From Bromus sterilis (lineage: Eukaryota; Streptophyta; Magnoliopsida; Poales; Poaceae), in NCBI GenBank assembly GCA_950022295.1, contig OX465597.1:398355016-398419015 (forward strand): a stretch of DNA of 64,000 nucleotides, in the 5' to 3' direction. Below the pieces are notes generated by a model. That model was not told the origin of the DNA. It saw only the letters and a program-made list of their open reading frames with translations, and did not search any database. Shown here piece by piece: positions 22,101 to 33,648 of the stretch. A program made the position numbers and the translations under genes. Positions within the stretch are counted from its first letter, which is position 1; every line of letters starts with the position of its first letter.

Positions 22101-23269
22101 GTTGACGTTGTAGTGCACGGTATGGGCTGAGCTCGCGTGCGTTCTAAAGATAGAGTCACTTGGAGTCAAACGCGCGCGCTGGACACGATGATGGGGCACA
22201 GGGGCGACCTCATCGTCGTCCATGGCGGCGACGTGTTTCGGCATCCATGGGGAAAACGGATAGAGGGGTCGCGGGGTACTGGAAGCTTAGGGGAAACACT
22301 CAGTAGCTCACCGCGGTTCGAACGGAAGCAACGGCAAGCTTGGGGAGGCTTCAACGGCGGCGAATCGACGGCGGCGAGCTCGCGGGTCCAGCGAGAGGTT
22401 GAAGACGATGGCGTCGGCTCGGGGAGGAATTAGGGCTCCAACTTCTGCTTGAAGACGAAGTCGAGGACGAGGAGCACGGTGGACTTGCTGGCTTGAGCTC
22501 TAGGGCACGGTGGCCACGTCGTCCACGACGGTGCGCTCCGGTGAGGCTTCGGGCGGCGACGGATTCGAGCACGGGAGGAGGAGGAGGAAGCTCTGGAGGG
22601 GGGAATGAACTGGGGCGGCTGCGAGACGTCTCCAGGACGCGAGAAGAGGCCACGGGGAGGCCTGGAAGCTCTCGGCGGCGACGTGGCATCCACGGTTGGC
22701 TCGGTGGCATTCCACCGAGCAGCTTGGAGGCGCGGGACGGAGAAGAAGACGCCGCTGCCCCTGTGGGCCGGCTGGGCTGGGTGGGCCGGCTCCGCCTAGG
22801 CGCCAGGTAAGGATCTTCTGATTTCTTTTCTATTTTTCTTTTCTGACATTTGTTCTGTTTAGCCAAATAAAATAGCTAAATTTTTTATTAAATGCTGAAA
22901 ACTATTATATGGCCTCATAATAATATAGACTAGCCACTTATAAACTTTCAACATTTTTAAAATTCAAATAATTTGAATCTTAAATCAAATAGGGGTATTT
23001 CTTTAATTCCAAGGCAATGTTTGAATATTTTAAAAATCTATGAGCATGGGATGGGTCCCACATCACTTGATATGTGATCACACTCATTTATAAGACTTTT
23101 CAAAAATCTAACCTGAATTTTTGGAGAAGATTTTTATCTGGCCTTTTGAATTAATTCATCTGGGGGGGTTCCTTCTCCCATTTTGATTTGGAAGTTGATT
23201 TCAAAGATTTCTTTTGAAAATGCAAAGTGAAATTGATCTTAGTACTTTACCTAACAGAGGGTTCTGACA
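19194..23269 (-). repeat. E2 5' LTR
   Basis: 4076 bases, TGTCGGGACCCGG to GGTTCTGACA on the plus strand, the uninterrupted partner of 7427-13198. Differences from the partner are scattered single bases plus a longer G-run near 21741. Confidence 0.95.
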
Positions 23270-23274
23270 ATAGA
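23270..23274. repeat. Target site duplication of E2, right copy
   Basis: ATAGA, matching 7422-7426. Confidence 0.95.
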
Positions 23275-23943
23275 CATGTGGTAGCTTATGCTTCATGCCA
23301 GTTGCGTCCACATGAAGAAAACTATCCTACCCATGATCTTGAACTCGCTGCCGTAGTTCATGCCCTGAAGACTTGGCGACATTACCTCCTTGGTAATCGT
23401 TGTGAGATCTATTCTGATCACCAAAGCCTCAAATACATATTCACCTAGCCAGATCTTAATCTCAGGCAAAGACGCTGGATAGAGTTGATAAAAGATTATG
23501 ACTTAGGAATTTCTTACACCCCAGGAAAAGCCAATGTCATGGCTGATGCACTAAGTCGTAAGTCGTATTGTAACAACCTCATGTTACAACAGTATCAACC
23601 ACTGCTTCATGAGGAATTTCGCAAGCTCAATCTTGAGATAGTTCCTCATGAATTTCTTTCTACCCTGGTGGCGAAACCAACCCTTGAGGATCAAATCATA
23701 GCCGCCCAGAAACAAGATAGTGGTATTCGAGAGATCAAGGAGAACATTGTTAGCGGAGTTGCTAAATGTTTCTCTACAAATGATCAAGGAACGATATTCT
23801 TTGAAAATCGTTTAGTAGTCCCTGAGAATCAAGACCTAAGGCATCTGATCTTAAGGAAGCTCATGACACTCTTCTTTCCATTCATCCCGGTAGCACAAAA
23901 ATGTACCGAGATCTACGCCAAAGATTTTGATGGACCCGGATGA
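23275..23943 (+). pseudogene. pol: E1 RNase H end and integrase N-terminus
   Basis: Continuation of the E1 polyprotein after E2. It starts with HVVAYAS and has the RNase H landmarks NYPTHDLELAAVV and EIYSDHQSLKYIF. An in-frame TAG at 23446-23448 replaces the CAG seen in E2. The frame reopens with PDLNLRQRRW and ISYTPGKANVMADALSRK. A one-base frameshift near 23850 puts the end out of frame, and a TGG-to-TGA change follows near 23929 in the original frame. Confidence 0.88.
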
Positions 23944-24571
23944 AGAGAGACATTGCTCAATTTGTTGCCAAATGTGATGTTTGTCGTCTCATTAAGGCAG
24001 AACACAAAAGACCTGCTGGTACTCTTCAACCATTGTCTATTCCCAAGTGGAGATGGGACAAGGTCGGTATGGACTTCATCACCGGCTTTCCAAAAACCCA
24101 AAAAGGAAATGATGCCATCTTCATGGTCATTGACTGACTCTCAAAGTTGGTCACTTCCTTCCAGTTCGCGAGTCCATTACTGCCAGTCAGTTAGCGGACT
24201 TGTATGTCTCTAGAATTGTGTCTCTTCACGGTGTTCCTTTGGAAATCAATTCTGACCGTGGTAGCCTTTTCACCTCTAGATTCTGGGAAAGTTTTCAAAA
24301 TGCTATGGGAACTCATCTCTCCTTTAGTACAACTTTCCATCCTCAGTCTAGCGGTCAAGTGGAAAGGTTTAATCAAATCTTGGAAGACATGCTCAGAGCT
24401 TGTGTTATTGCATTCAGAAAGAATTGGGAGAAATCTCTTCCATTCGCCGAATTTGCTTATAACAATAGCTATCAATCTAGTCTGAACATGGCTCCCTTTG
24501 AATTCCTCTATGGACGACGATGTCGAACACCCCTAAACTGGTCAGAAACCGGTGAAAGACAACTCTTTTGA
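23940..24571 (+). pseudogene. pol: E1 integrase core, frameshifted
   Basis: Begins MKRDIAQFVAKCDVC (zinc site cysteines), then KVGMDFITGFP with the first catalytic Asp. A TGA at 24135-24137 and a frameshift interrupt it. It continues from about 24200 with INSDRGSLFTSRFW (second Asp) and GQVERFNQ (Glu), and stops at 24569-24571 where a base has been lost. All three catalytic residues are still recognisable. Confidence 0.87.
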
Positions 24572-25172
24572 CCGGGTATGATCAAGGAAGCAGAAGAACA
24601 AGTTCGATTGTTCGTGATCGATTGAAAGGCGCTCAATCTCGTCAGAAAAGCCACTATGATCGTCATCATAGAGAAGAGAGCTACAATCTTGATGAGAAGG
24701 CTTACCTTCGGGTTACACCTTTGAAGGGAGCCCAAAGATTCGGTATCAAAGGCAAGTTGGCCCCACGTTACATTGGACCTTTCCGCATTCTCGCTAAACA
24801 TGGAGAAGTTTCCTACCACTTGAACTACCTCCGCACCTTTCCCGAGTACATGACGTGTTCCATGTGTCACAACTCAGGCGTTGCTTCAAGGACCCCATCC
24901 GCGAAGTCGACCATGAAATGCTTGATCTCCAAGATGACCTTTCTTATCGAGAGTACCCTGTTCATATTCTTGATTCCGTAGAGCGTGTCACTCGTCGTCA
25001 GAAGATCAAGTTCCTGAAAGTGCAATTGTCACATCACTCCGAGAAAGAAGCAACCTGGGAAAGAGAAGACCGCCTCCGTGCCGAGTACCCCACCTTCCTC
25101 CCGACGACTTCTGAATCTCGGGACGAGATTATTTTGAGTGGGGGCGAGTTGTCTCAACCCAAGTTTAGGTAA
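24568..25172 (+). pseudogene. pol: E1 integrase C-terminus and chromodomain-like tail, frameshifted
   Basis: Matches the E2 tail: KLAPRYIGPFRIL, then a frameshift near 24820-24855, then FHVSQLRRCFKDP, EYPVHILD, KVQLSHHSEKEATWERED. In the chromodomain-like part the E2 KVQW tryptophan is Leu here. The TAA at 25170-25172 lies 20 bases inside the 3' LTR, as in E2. The PPT AGTGGGGGCGAG sits just before 25150. Confidence 0.86.
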
Positions 25173-27190
25173 GTGCTAGGGTTGCTTTTTGCTCCTTTGC
25201 ATCATGTGAAATTTTCAAATGAAATTAAAAATTGGGGAAAAAAAAGCCCTAAAGAATTTAATTCAAATGGCCAGACAAAAATATTTCTTCCAAAAATTCC
25301 TCTGGTATTTTTGAAAAGTCTTATAAATATGCATGATCACATATAAAGAGAAGTGGGTCCCACTGCATGCTCCAAGATTTCTCAAAAACACCATAAATGC
25401 CTTGGAAATTAAATACTACCCCTATTTGATTTGAAATTCAAATAGATTGAATTTCAAAAATATCCAAAACTTGTGAGTGGTTAGCTATGTATATTCTAAG
25501 TCCACATAAAAGTTTTGGGTATTTTATAAAATGTCTTGCTATTTTATTTGGGGAAAAACAAGTGGCAGAAAATAGAAAACAGAAACAAATACAAAAAAAA
25601 GAGAAGGGAAGAGAGCCCAACCACCTGGCCCAGCAGAGGCGGCCCAGCCCAAAAGGGCAAGGTCGTCTTCTCCACCAGGCCAGGCAGGCAAGGAGCTCGC
25701 CGGCGAGCCGACATGGCTGCCAGGCAGCTACCTGGCTGCCTCCCTGCCCTTACCTGGTGGCGTGGAGACGCCTGGAAGGCCGCCACGGCCATTCCCCTCT
25801 CCCTGCTCCCTCTATCTCTCTCTCCTGTCGAGTTCTCGCCACACCCGATCACACCCCGTCGCCGCGCCGCCGCGCCCGCGTGGCCACCGTGCTCCCTTCG
25901 CCGCTACACCGTGTCCAACACCCCCGCCGCCCTCGTCTTTATCAACCTGGTCGTCGAATCGAGCCTCGGAAGCCCTGGAGACACCGCCATCCTCATCATC
26001 TCGCCGCCGGCCACCGTGGTCGTCGACGTGAAATTACACCACCGTCTTTCCTCCTCCGGCCTCCTCGATCTCGCCACTACGCTCTGGGTGAGCCGCTGGT
26101 TCGATTCCCCCTCTCCGCGCCCCTCCCCGTGCCCCGGTCGCCGAGTTCCTCTTTTCAGTAGCCGCCGCGGGAGTCGTCGCCAGCGACGCTCTAGTGCCCC
26201 TGGAGTCCCCCTGCTAGCACCAGCACGTGCAGGAGAGCACGAGGCACCCCCGGGTGGCCTCCTCTGCCACTCCCATGGCCCGTAGCTCTGCTCCGTCGGA
26301 GCGCCGCTGCGTACAGGACCGCCGGCGTCAAGCCGTCCATTAGAGCAGTAATCCCCCCTAACCCTCTCACTGACACTGGGCCTAGGGCCCTTAATTAAAC
26401 AAGTTTTAATTTAAACAGAGCTCAATTAACCCCCTCTCACTGACACCCTGGCCCCACAGGTCAGACCCCCTGATATCATGCTTACATCAGCATGATGCAA
26501 TAAACCAATTTCCAGAATTTTTAAGAATTAAAGAAATTGCAAAAAAATAGCTAAACTTTGGAAATTCATAGAATATTCATTTTAACTCCAAATTAAACAT
26601 ATAATATATGAAAAATTATCAGAAAAATGCAAGGATTAATAATATGCAAAAAATTTCATGTTTGACCAACTTATATTGGGTGAACAGTGAAAAATGCATA
26701 TCTGGTTAAATTGAAATTCATATTTGGAGTTTGAATTCGCATTTCAAATGCAATATACTTCAATTAAGATGAATATGCTACAAACCAGTACCATTCACAT
26801 CATGGACAACCTTATCATGTGTATGTGCATTTTTACTTCCGAAGTTGTCCCCCCTTGTTGATGATTGCCTCCGATGACAGACGTTCCGAGTCGGTGATCA
26901 CCCCCTAAGAAGAAGACCACCGTTAAGACCCGTGTATCGTCAGCAAGGCAAGCAAACCCATTTGATCATGTCTATAAAATCCTACTTCCCTCCCAGTCTC
27001 GCTTATGCATGTTTATGAGATCACTGAGACACGTTCTTTCACATAGTTGAAACCATTCCGATGCATGACCTATCATTTTTCCACCGTATTAAGCAAACCA
27101 CAATCCTAGCAGATATAGGAGTTGAATGATGAGCATGTGGCCCCTGCAACTGTTACTGCTTATTGCTGCTTAGTGATACAATGAGGTTAC
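25150..27190 (+). repeat. E1 3' LTR, first part
   Basis: Starts TGTCTCAACCC after the PPT and runs until E3 begins at 27191. It contains the AT-rich beginning, a GC-rich middle (about 25620-26340) and an A+T-rich third part. Continues at 41711. Confidence 0.88.
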
Positions 27191-30100
27191 TGTCGGGACC
27201 CGGAATATGCGTATGTAATTCCAGTCATGATACAATCACATGGAGAGCCGAGAACCGTACCCACTTGTCTAAGCAGACAAGGCCAAGCACAGAACGTTCC
27301 CGGTAAGCATCGAACGTGAGGGGCATCCCATTCAGGCCGGATGATCATCTGAGATGGGTCCTCATCGTCCGCTCACAAGTCTAAATGCTTATGGGTGGTG
27401 AATCCCATACTCATAGACAAGTCTCCTCAACCATGTTATCGATTGGATCTTAACTCTTACATAGACTTACTCCAGCCCGATCACTTAGTCGGGGTCTAGG
27501 GCGGGCTCGATCATACAACAAAGTGTGCACGTGACAAAGTCACGAGCAATCGCATCGCGATGCCCCAAGCTGCGCACATCTAAGGGCCACTTGGTGTATA
27601 AAAGACCGCCAGCCAGATCACAACTAAGGTCTCGAAAACCCATACTAAGACATGCATGTTATAAACATACACGCAGCACACATGCCTAGTATGAACAGCC
27701 GGTATCATCACATTACTCTACAAAGTACTCTTTACTTACTTATACACATAGAGCATACAAAGATCACATGTCTGTGATCAACATTACATCATACAACGGA
27801 AGCAAATTAGGTCTGAGTATAGACAAGTTTAACAAATGGCTTAGAGAAGCCTTGTAAACATACATGCCCTTCCACGAGAGACCAGACTCCTGTCTGGGAC
27901 TATACTACCAAGGTCAACGTCGAGCTTCAGTCGGTGACTCCATCGGGGTCCTGGTTCTCAGCTAAAACATAGAATAAGCAAACGTGAGTACAAAGTCGTA
28001 CTCAGCAAGACTTACAACATAACTAAACTACTCATGCTCAAGTATCAAGGTAAAGGAGGTGGGGTTCAATATGCAGAAGTGCCAGCTTTGACTTGGAAAG
28101 TCCTGAACTACGAGTACCAGACTTGAGGTAAGAAGCGTACACGAGTCCACTACATGTCTCCAAACAATACACCACTATGGTTACTTCCTCAACTTCCCCA
28201 CGAGGAAGCACACCATAGCACTCAAGCTTATCTTGCGGATTTTATAAGTATCCATTCAAGTTGTCTATGATCAAGTAGAGGTTTCCATGTAGTCCATAAC
28301 CGCGGACACGGCTATTCGAATAGTTCATTAACCCTGCAGGGGTGTACATTTTCACACGCGTGTCATCACTTATTGCCTCGTTCTTGGCATCCTTCAAGCG
28401 GATGTCGGACGTGGATGAAACCAAGGCACTAACCTCACATCACCTTCTCTAATCCAGGAGTCGACTACCTGAGTTTGGCACCGCTCGAGAGTCCGGCCGG
28501 TTCCACGAAACGGACTCAGATAATGTAAGGGACCGAGACGCCACCTCTGCCAGATGGTTTCACTGCCTCACAAGTCCACCCACATATCTAGGATGATGCA
28601 ACCTTTTCTTCATACTTTTTCTATGCATATGCCAATGGAAAGCCCGAATCTATTACGACTCCTGGACCGGATCGGGTACGTAAAGAGGCCAAACAGGGCT
28701 CCCATAAACCCTACATGTGGTCATACTCTTTGTCTTGGATCACAAAACAGGAACTCGGGGCCTAGGGCAGTGTTCAACGAGACAACCCACTGTGTACTCC
28801 TACACAACCTCTCATCGTTCACCTTTGCTTAGGGTGGATTCACCAACACGTTTCACTTTCATCAACACTACTATGTTCATTCCATACCGACTCACAATCA
28901 AAACATCCTCATTGTATCACTAAGCAGCAAAAGCAGTAACAGTTGCAGGGGCCACATGCTCATCATTCAACTCCTAAATCTTCTAGGATTGTGGTTTGCT
29001 TAATACGGTGACAGAATGATAGGTCATGCATCGGAATGGGTTCAACTATTGCGAAAGAACGTGTCTCGGTGATCTCCTAAACATGCATAAGCGAGACTGA
29101 GAGGGAAATAGGATTTTATAGACATGATCAATGGGGTTTGCTTGCCTTGCTGACGAGGTTCGATATCGGGGTCTTCAACGAAGGGGGTGGCCTCCGGTTC
29201 CGGTTGCACGTCTATCGAGCAAACAATCAAACAAGGTATAAATTTATTTGCAATGCTCAAACACATGATCAATATTGAAATAGTGATGTTCTTGGTCACA
29301 ATGTGGTTACAATTCCATTTAAAAGAAGTCAAATGCAAAGTCATTTGCAAATGTGCTTCAAATTTGAATTTGAAATAAAGCCATATGGGTGTTTTGCACT
29401 GTTCACCCATTTTAAAATGGTCAAACATGAAAACAGAGCCCATATTCATAATCCTTGGATTTTTCTGATAATTTTTCATATATTATATGTTTAATTTGGA
29501 GTTAGTATGAATTTTCTATGAATTTCCAAAGTTTAAACAATTTTCTGGAATTTTCTGGAATAAATTAATTCATTTCTATTTCCTTTTCTTTTTATTGCGT
29601 CGTGCTGAGGTCACTGTGACGTCACAGGGGGGCTGACGGGTGGGGTCGGCTTGTCAGCCACAGTGGGAGTTAACCCCTCTCTGTTTAAACTTAACAGAGG
29701 GGTTAGGGCCAGGGGGACCCACCTGTCTGTGGCCGAGGGGGTCGATTAGCAGGGTCATTAGTTTAGGCTAATGGCGGGGTCTCCGGAGTGCTGCCGGAGT
29801 GTCGCCGGAGTGTCGCCGGAGTGAGCTAGAGGCCACGGGAGGGCATGGTTCTTGCACCAAAACATCGCCCGTGATCGTCCGCAACGAGAGGTGCAGGTTG
29901 GGGGACTTGGGGAGGGTTGTTGCCACGGTGGCGTCGAAGTTTTGGGTCGGCCGGCCACTGCCTCTAACAACGACGACGAAGCAGCGCACGAGAAGAAGCA
30001 CGGATAGGCCGGGGTGGAAGGGAAGCTCACCAGGAGCGGTATGAGCAGCTCGGCGGGGCCAGAGAGGGCTTGGTGATGGCGAATTGCACGCCGGAATCCA

Positions 30101-30964
30101 TGGCGGCCGGCGGCGAAAAACTTGAAGCCCGCGTCACTCTCGCTCGATCTCGCCTCAAATTGGTGCGTCGGCTTGGCGTAGTCGTCGCCGGGGATGATGT
30201 TGGACACGGTGGCGCTCTCCAGTTCGACGAGTGGCCACGCGAACGAAGGACGGCGGCGAGCTCGGTTGTTCGGTTGCGGAGGGGATCTCGCCGGTGACGA
30301 AGGGGAGGAAGCAGCGGAGGGGGGGAAGGGTGCGGGCGGCTTCTAGGCGACTGCGTGGCGTCCTGGGGGAGAAGAGGAGGCTCCAGAGGGCCTCGGTGGC
30401 GTCCACGGCGCTCGGCTCGCCACCGAGCTGCTTCGGGCGCCGGGGAGGAAGACGACACCGGGGGCACTGGTGGGATGGGATGAAAAGGTAAGTTGGGCCG
30501 AATGGCCAAGGGGGTTTCCTCTTTTCTAATTCTTTCTTTTTTTCCTTTTCTGTTGTTTGTTTTGCCCCAAATAAAAATAGCAGAGAATTTTATAAAATAC
30601 CCAAATCTTTTATGTGGGCTTAGGATACAAATAGCTAGCCACTCATAAAATTTGGATATTATTAAAATTCAAAACATTTGAATTTTAATTCAAATAGGGG
30701 TTTATTTAATTTCCAAAGCCATTGTTTGAATATTAGAAAATTCCATGTGCATGGGATTGATCCCAAACCACTTTTAAAATGATCAGCAACATTTCTAGGA
30801 ATTTTCCAATCATTCAAATGATTTTTGGAAAAATATTTTTATCTGGCCATTTCAAATAATTTCTCAGGGCTTTCTGCTTCCCCATTTTTGATTTTCTTTT
30901 TGAATTTTTGACATGATGCAAAGGCACAACAACCCTAGCACTTACCCTAGTTGGGGTTCTGACA
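27191..30964 (-). repeat. E3 3' LTR
   Basis: 3774 bases, TGTCGGGACCCGGAATATGCG to GGGGTTCTGACA. Nearly identical to 37923-41705; the whole 9-base length difference equals the difference in one G-run (7 G at 30319-30325 against 16 G at 41051-41066). Confidence 0.94.
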
Positions 30965-33154
30965 ATTGTTATAAGAAAATTCGGCGAATGGAAGAGAATT
31001 CTCCCAATTCTTTCCGAATGAGATAACACAAGCTCTGAGCATGTCTTCCAAGATTTGATTAACCCTTTCAACTTGACCACTAGACTGAGGATGGAAAGCT
31101 GTACTAAAGGATAGATGAGTTCCCATAGCATTCTGAAAGCCTCCCTAGAATCTAGAGGTGAAAAGGCCACCACGATCAGAATTGATCACCAAAGGAACAC
31201 CGTGAAGAGACACAATTCTAGAGATATACAAGTCCGCTAACTGACTAGCAGTTATAGACTCGCGAACGAGAAGGAAGTGAGCAACTTTGGAAAGTCTATC
31301 AATGACCACGAAGATGGCATCATTTCCTTTCTGGGTTTTTGGAAAGCCGGTGATGAAGTCCATACCGACTTTGTCCCATTTCCACTCGGGAATAGGCAAA
31401 GGTTGAAGTGTACTAGCAGGTCTTTGGTGTTCTGCCTTAATGCGACGACAAACATCACATTCGGCAACAAATCGAGCAATGTCTCTCTTCATCCTAGTCC
31501 ACCAAAATCTCTGGCGTAGATCTCGGTACATTTTTGTGCTACCGGGATGAATCGAGGGGGGTGTGTCATGGGCTTCTTTGAGGATGAGTTGCCTTAGATC
31601 CCTATTCTTAGGTACTACCAAACGATTTTCAAAGAATACCGTTCCTTTACTATCTGTGGAGAAACATTTAGCAACTCCGCTAGCAATGTTCTCCTTGATC
31701 CGGCGAACACCTCGTGCACGCCTTTGGGCAACTATGATTTGATCCTCAAGGGTTGCTTTCGCCACCAAGTTGAAAAGAGATCCACGAGGAACAATCTCGA
31801 GATTGAGTTTTCGAAATTCCTCATGAAGAAGTGGTTGATACTGTTGTAACATGAGGTTGTTACAATACGACTTACGACTTAGTGCATCAGCCATGACGTT
31901 GGCCTTGCCTGGGGTGTAAGAAATTCCTAAGTCATAATCTTTTATCAACTCTATCCAGCGTCTTTGCCTGAGATTAAGATCTGGCGGGGTGAATATATAT
32001 TTGAGGCTTTGGTGGTCGGAATAGATCTCACAACGATTACCAAGGAGGTAATGTCGCCAAGTCTTCAGGGCATGAACTACGGCAGCGAGTTCAAGATCGT
32101 GGGTAGGATAGTTCTCTTCATGTGGCCGCAACTGGCGTGAAGCATAAGCTACCACATGTCTATCTTGCATAAGTATGCATCCTAACCCTTGTCGTGAAGC
32201 ATCACAATAGATCTCGAATCCCTTTTGGTGTCTGGAGGCGCAAGTACGGGTGCAGAAGTAAATCTTCTTTTTAGCTCTTGAAAGCTTTCCTCGCACTTGG
32301 GAGTCCATTGGAATTTCTTATCTTTCTTGAGGAGTTCAGTAAGAGGCTTTGCAACTTTAGAAAAGTTCTCGACGAAGCGGCGGCAATAGCTTGCTAGGCC
32401 GAGAAAACTCCTAACTTGCTTAACCGATTCAGGTGGAGTCCAGTCAAGGACGGCCTGAACTCTCTCGGGATTGACTGCAACACCTTTCGCAGAATTCACG
32501 TGGCCTAAGTAGGTCACTTCTGGTAGCCAAAATTCACACTTGGAGAATTTAGCATAAAGGCGATGCTCTCTAAGTTTCATCAATACCAGCCTTAGGTGCT
32601 CGGCATGTTCTCCTTCGTTCTTCGAGTATATAAGGATGTCATCGAGGTAAACCACGACGAACTTGTCCAAATACTCCATGAAGATCGAGTTCATCATGCG
32701 TGAAAAAGTGGTGGGGCATTGGTCAGACTTAAGGACATGACGGTGAACTCGTAAAGACCATAACGAGTAGTAAAAGCCGTTTCGGGAATGTCCTCGTTTC
32801 GGATTTTATTTGATGATAGCCTAATCTAAAATCCATCTTGGAGAAGACAGAGGATCCTGCAAGTTGATCATAAAGATCATTGATCCTGGGCAGTGGGTAC
32901 TTGTTCTTTATCGTCGCTAAATTTAGCGGGCGATAGTCTACGCACATCCTTTATGTTCCATCTTTCTTCGTTACGAACATAACGAGGCAATCCCCATGGC
33001 GATGAGCTAGGGCGGATGAAGCCTTTTGCCAACAACACTTCAAGTTGGATTTTTAGCTCAGCTAACTCATGTGGGGCCATTCTATATGGGCGTCTGGAAA
33101 TTGAGGCTGTGCCTGGTATAAGATCCACTATGGATTCTACACATCTGTCGGGTG
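30965..33154 (-). pseudogene. pol: E3 pol remnant: RT, RNase H, integrase core
   Basis: Reading on the minus strand from 33154: end of the protease/RT linker (ISRRPYRMAPHELAEL), RT with YLDDILIYS near 32650, RNase H (FEIYCDASRQGLG, YSDHQSLKYIF), and integrase (HPGSTKMYRDLRQRFWW, CDVCRRIKAEHQ, GMDFITGFP, INSDRGGLFTSRF). It breaks off inside the integrase at 30965, flush against the LTR. It lies in several frames: pieces start at 33128, 32947, 32697 and 32308, with frameshifts between them. The catalytic Glu region still follows as non-frame sequence down to 30965. Confidence 0.88.
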
Positions 33155-33416
33155 ACTAGGTTTAAGGAGTTGGATCTCTGGATGGTTTTCCTGAGGATGA
33201 CCAAGGTTTATTAGGGCTACAACAGATATGTCAGAGTATCACTGTACCCCAACACATTGTTTAGTGTGGTTGTTCTGGCTAGAAGACATCTAAAGTGGGA
33301 GGAAGATCTGCAATTGAATCACTATAGGTTTCTAGAACAACACCTACAACAAACTCTAGAGAACTATCGGGCATGCCACCTAATACTTCTTCTAGAAAGA
33401 CAACCAAAAAGGAGGG
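33155..33416. other. 262-base filler replacing gag-protease in E3
   Basis: It has no counterpart in E1 or E2. It joins the protease/RT linker (which leaves homology at CATCTGTCGGGTG) to the leader (homology resumes at TTTTGTAAATGCATCAG). On the minus strand it contains GTTGTCTTTCTAG, acceptor-like, and a short open frame of about 30 codons, too little to call a gene. Confidence 0.6.
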
Positions 33417-33648
33417 AAGGATTTTGTAAATGCATCAGATTATGAAGAAAACCTGGAATGACTCGGACAACATAACGACTGTAATTGCAAGAGAAATGGA
33501 AATCTTCACAACATCTCAACAGCACTTACATAGGATGTCTCAAAATAGGAAGCACAACGACTCTAGAAGACCAAACATAACTTTCCTACGGCTACAAGGA
33601 AGCAATCAACGAGATGTTCTAGTAAGACATAGATGAGCCTAGTCCTAT
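33417..33648 (-). other. E3 leader, upstream half
   Basis: Aligns with the E2 leader near 18785-19010, keeping the donor-like GTAAGTG on the minus strand. It ends with CCTAT (33644-33648), the left copy of the S2 duplication. Confidence 0.75.

Larger units (their letters stand above)
7427..23269 (-). mobile_element. E2: complete Gypsy chromovirus (Tekay-like), subfamily A
   Basis: A full element on the minus strand: 5' LTR 19194-23269, PBS 19178-19189, leader with an extra ORF (17995-18774), gag-pol 13176-17663, PPT 13199-13212, 3' LTR 7427-13198. Without the 1700 bases added by the Copia solo LTR and its duplication it is about 14.1 kb with LTRs of 4072 and 4076 bases. LTRs run TGTCAGAACC...GGTCCCGACA. 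ATAGA flanks it. The LTRs differ by roughly one or two bases per hundred where I compared them. The polyprotein frame is a single frame with three stops and no frameshift. The size and layout recall barley BAGY-1-type elements, but I did not verify this. Confidence 0.95.

Noticed and set aside
22351..22866. 171-codon Pro/Ser/Arg-rich ORF on the minus strand, also at 12280-12795
   Set aside because: It lies in the GC-rich part of the two E2 LTRs. The two copies match only because LTRs are copies, overlapping long frames exist on both strands, and the homologous S2 and E0 regions do not keep it.
29042..29479. 145-codon ORF in the E3 LTR, also at 39774
   Set aside because: Same LTR in two copies; composition is AT-rich and it has no counterpart frame in subfamily A beyond the short acidic stretch.
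27191..30964. Reading 27191-30964 and 37923-41705 as two separate solo LTRs
   Set aside because: GTTAC occurs only at the two outer edges, and a PBS adjoins the right LTR, so they are the two ends of one element.
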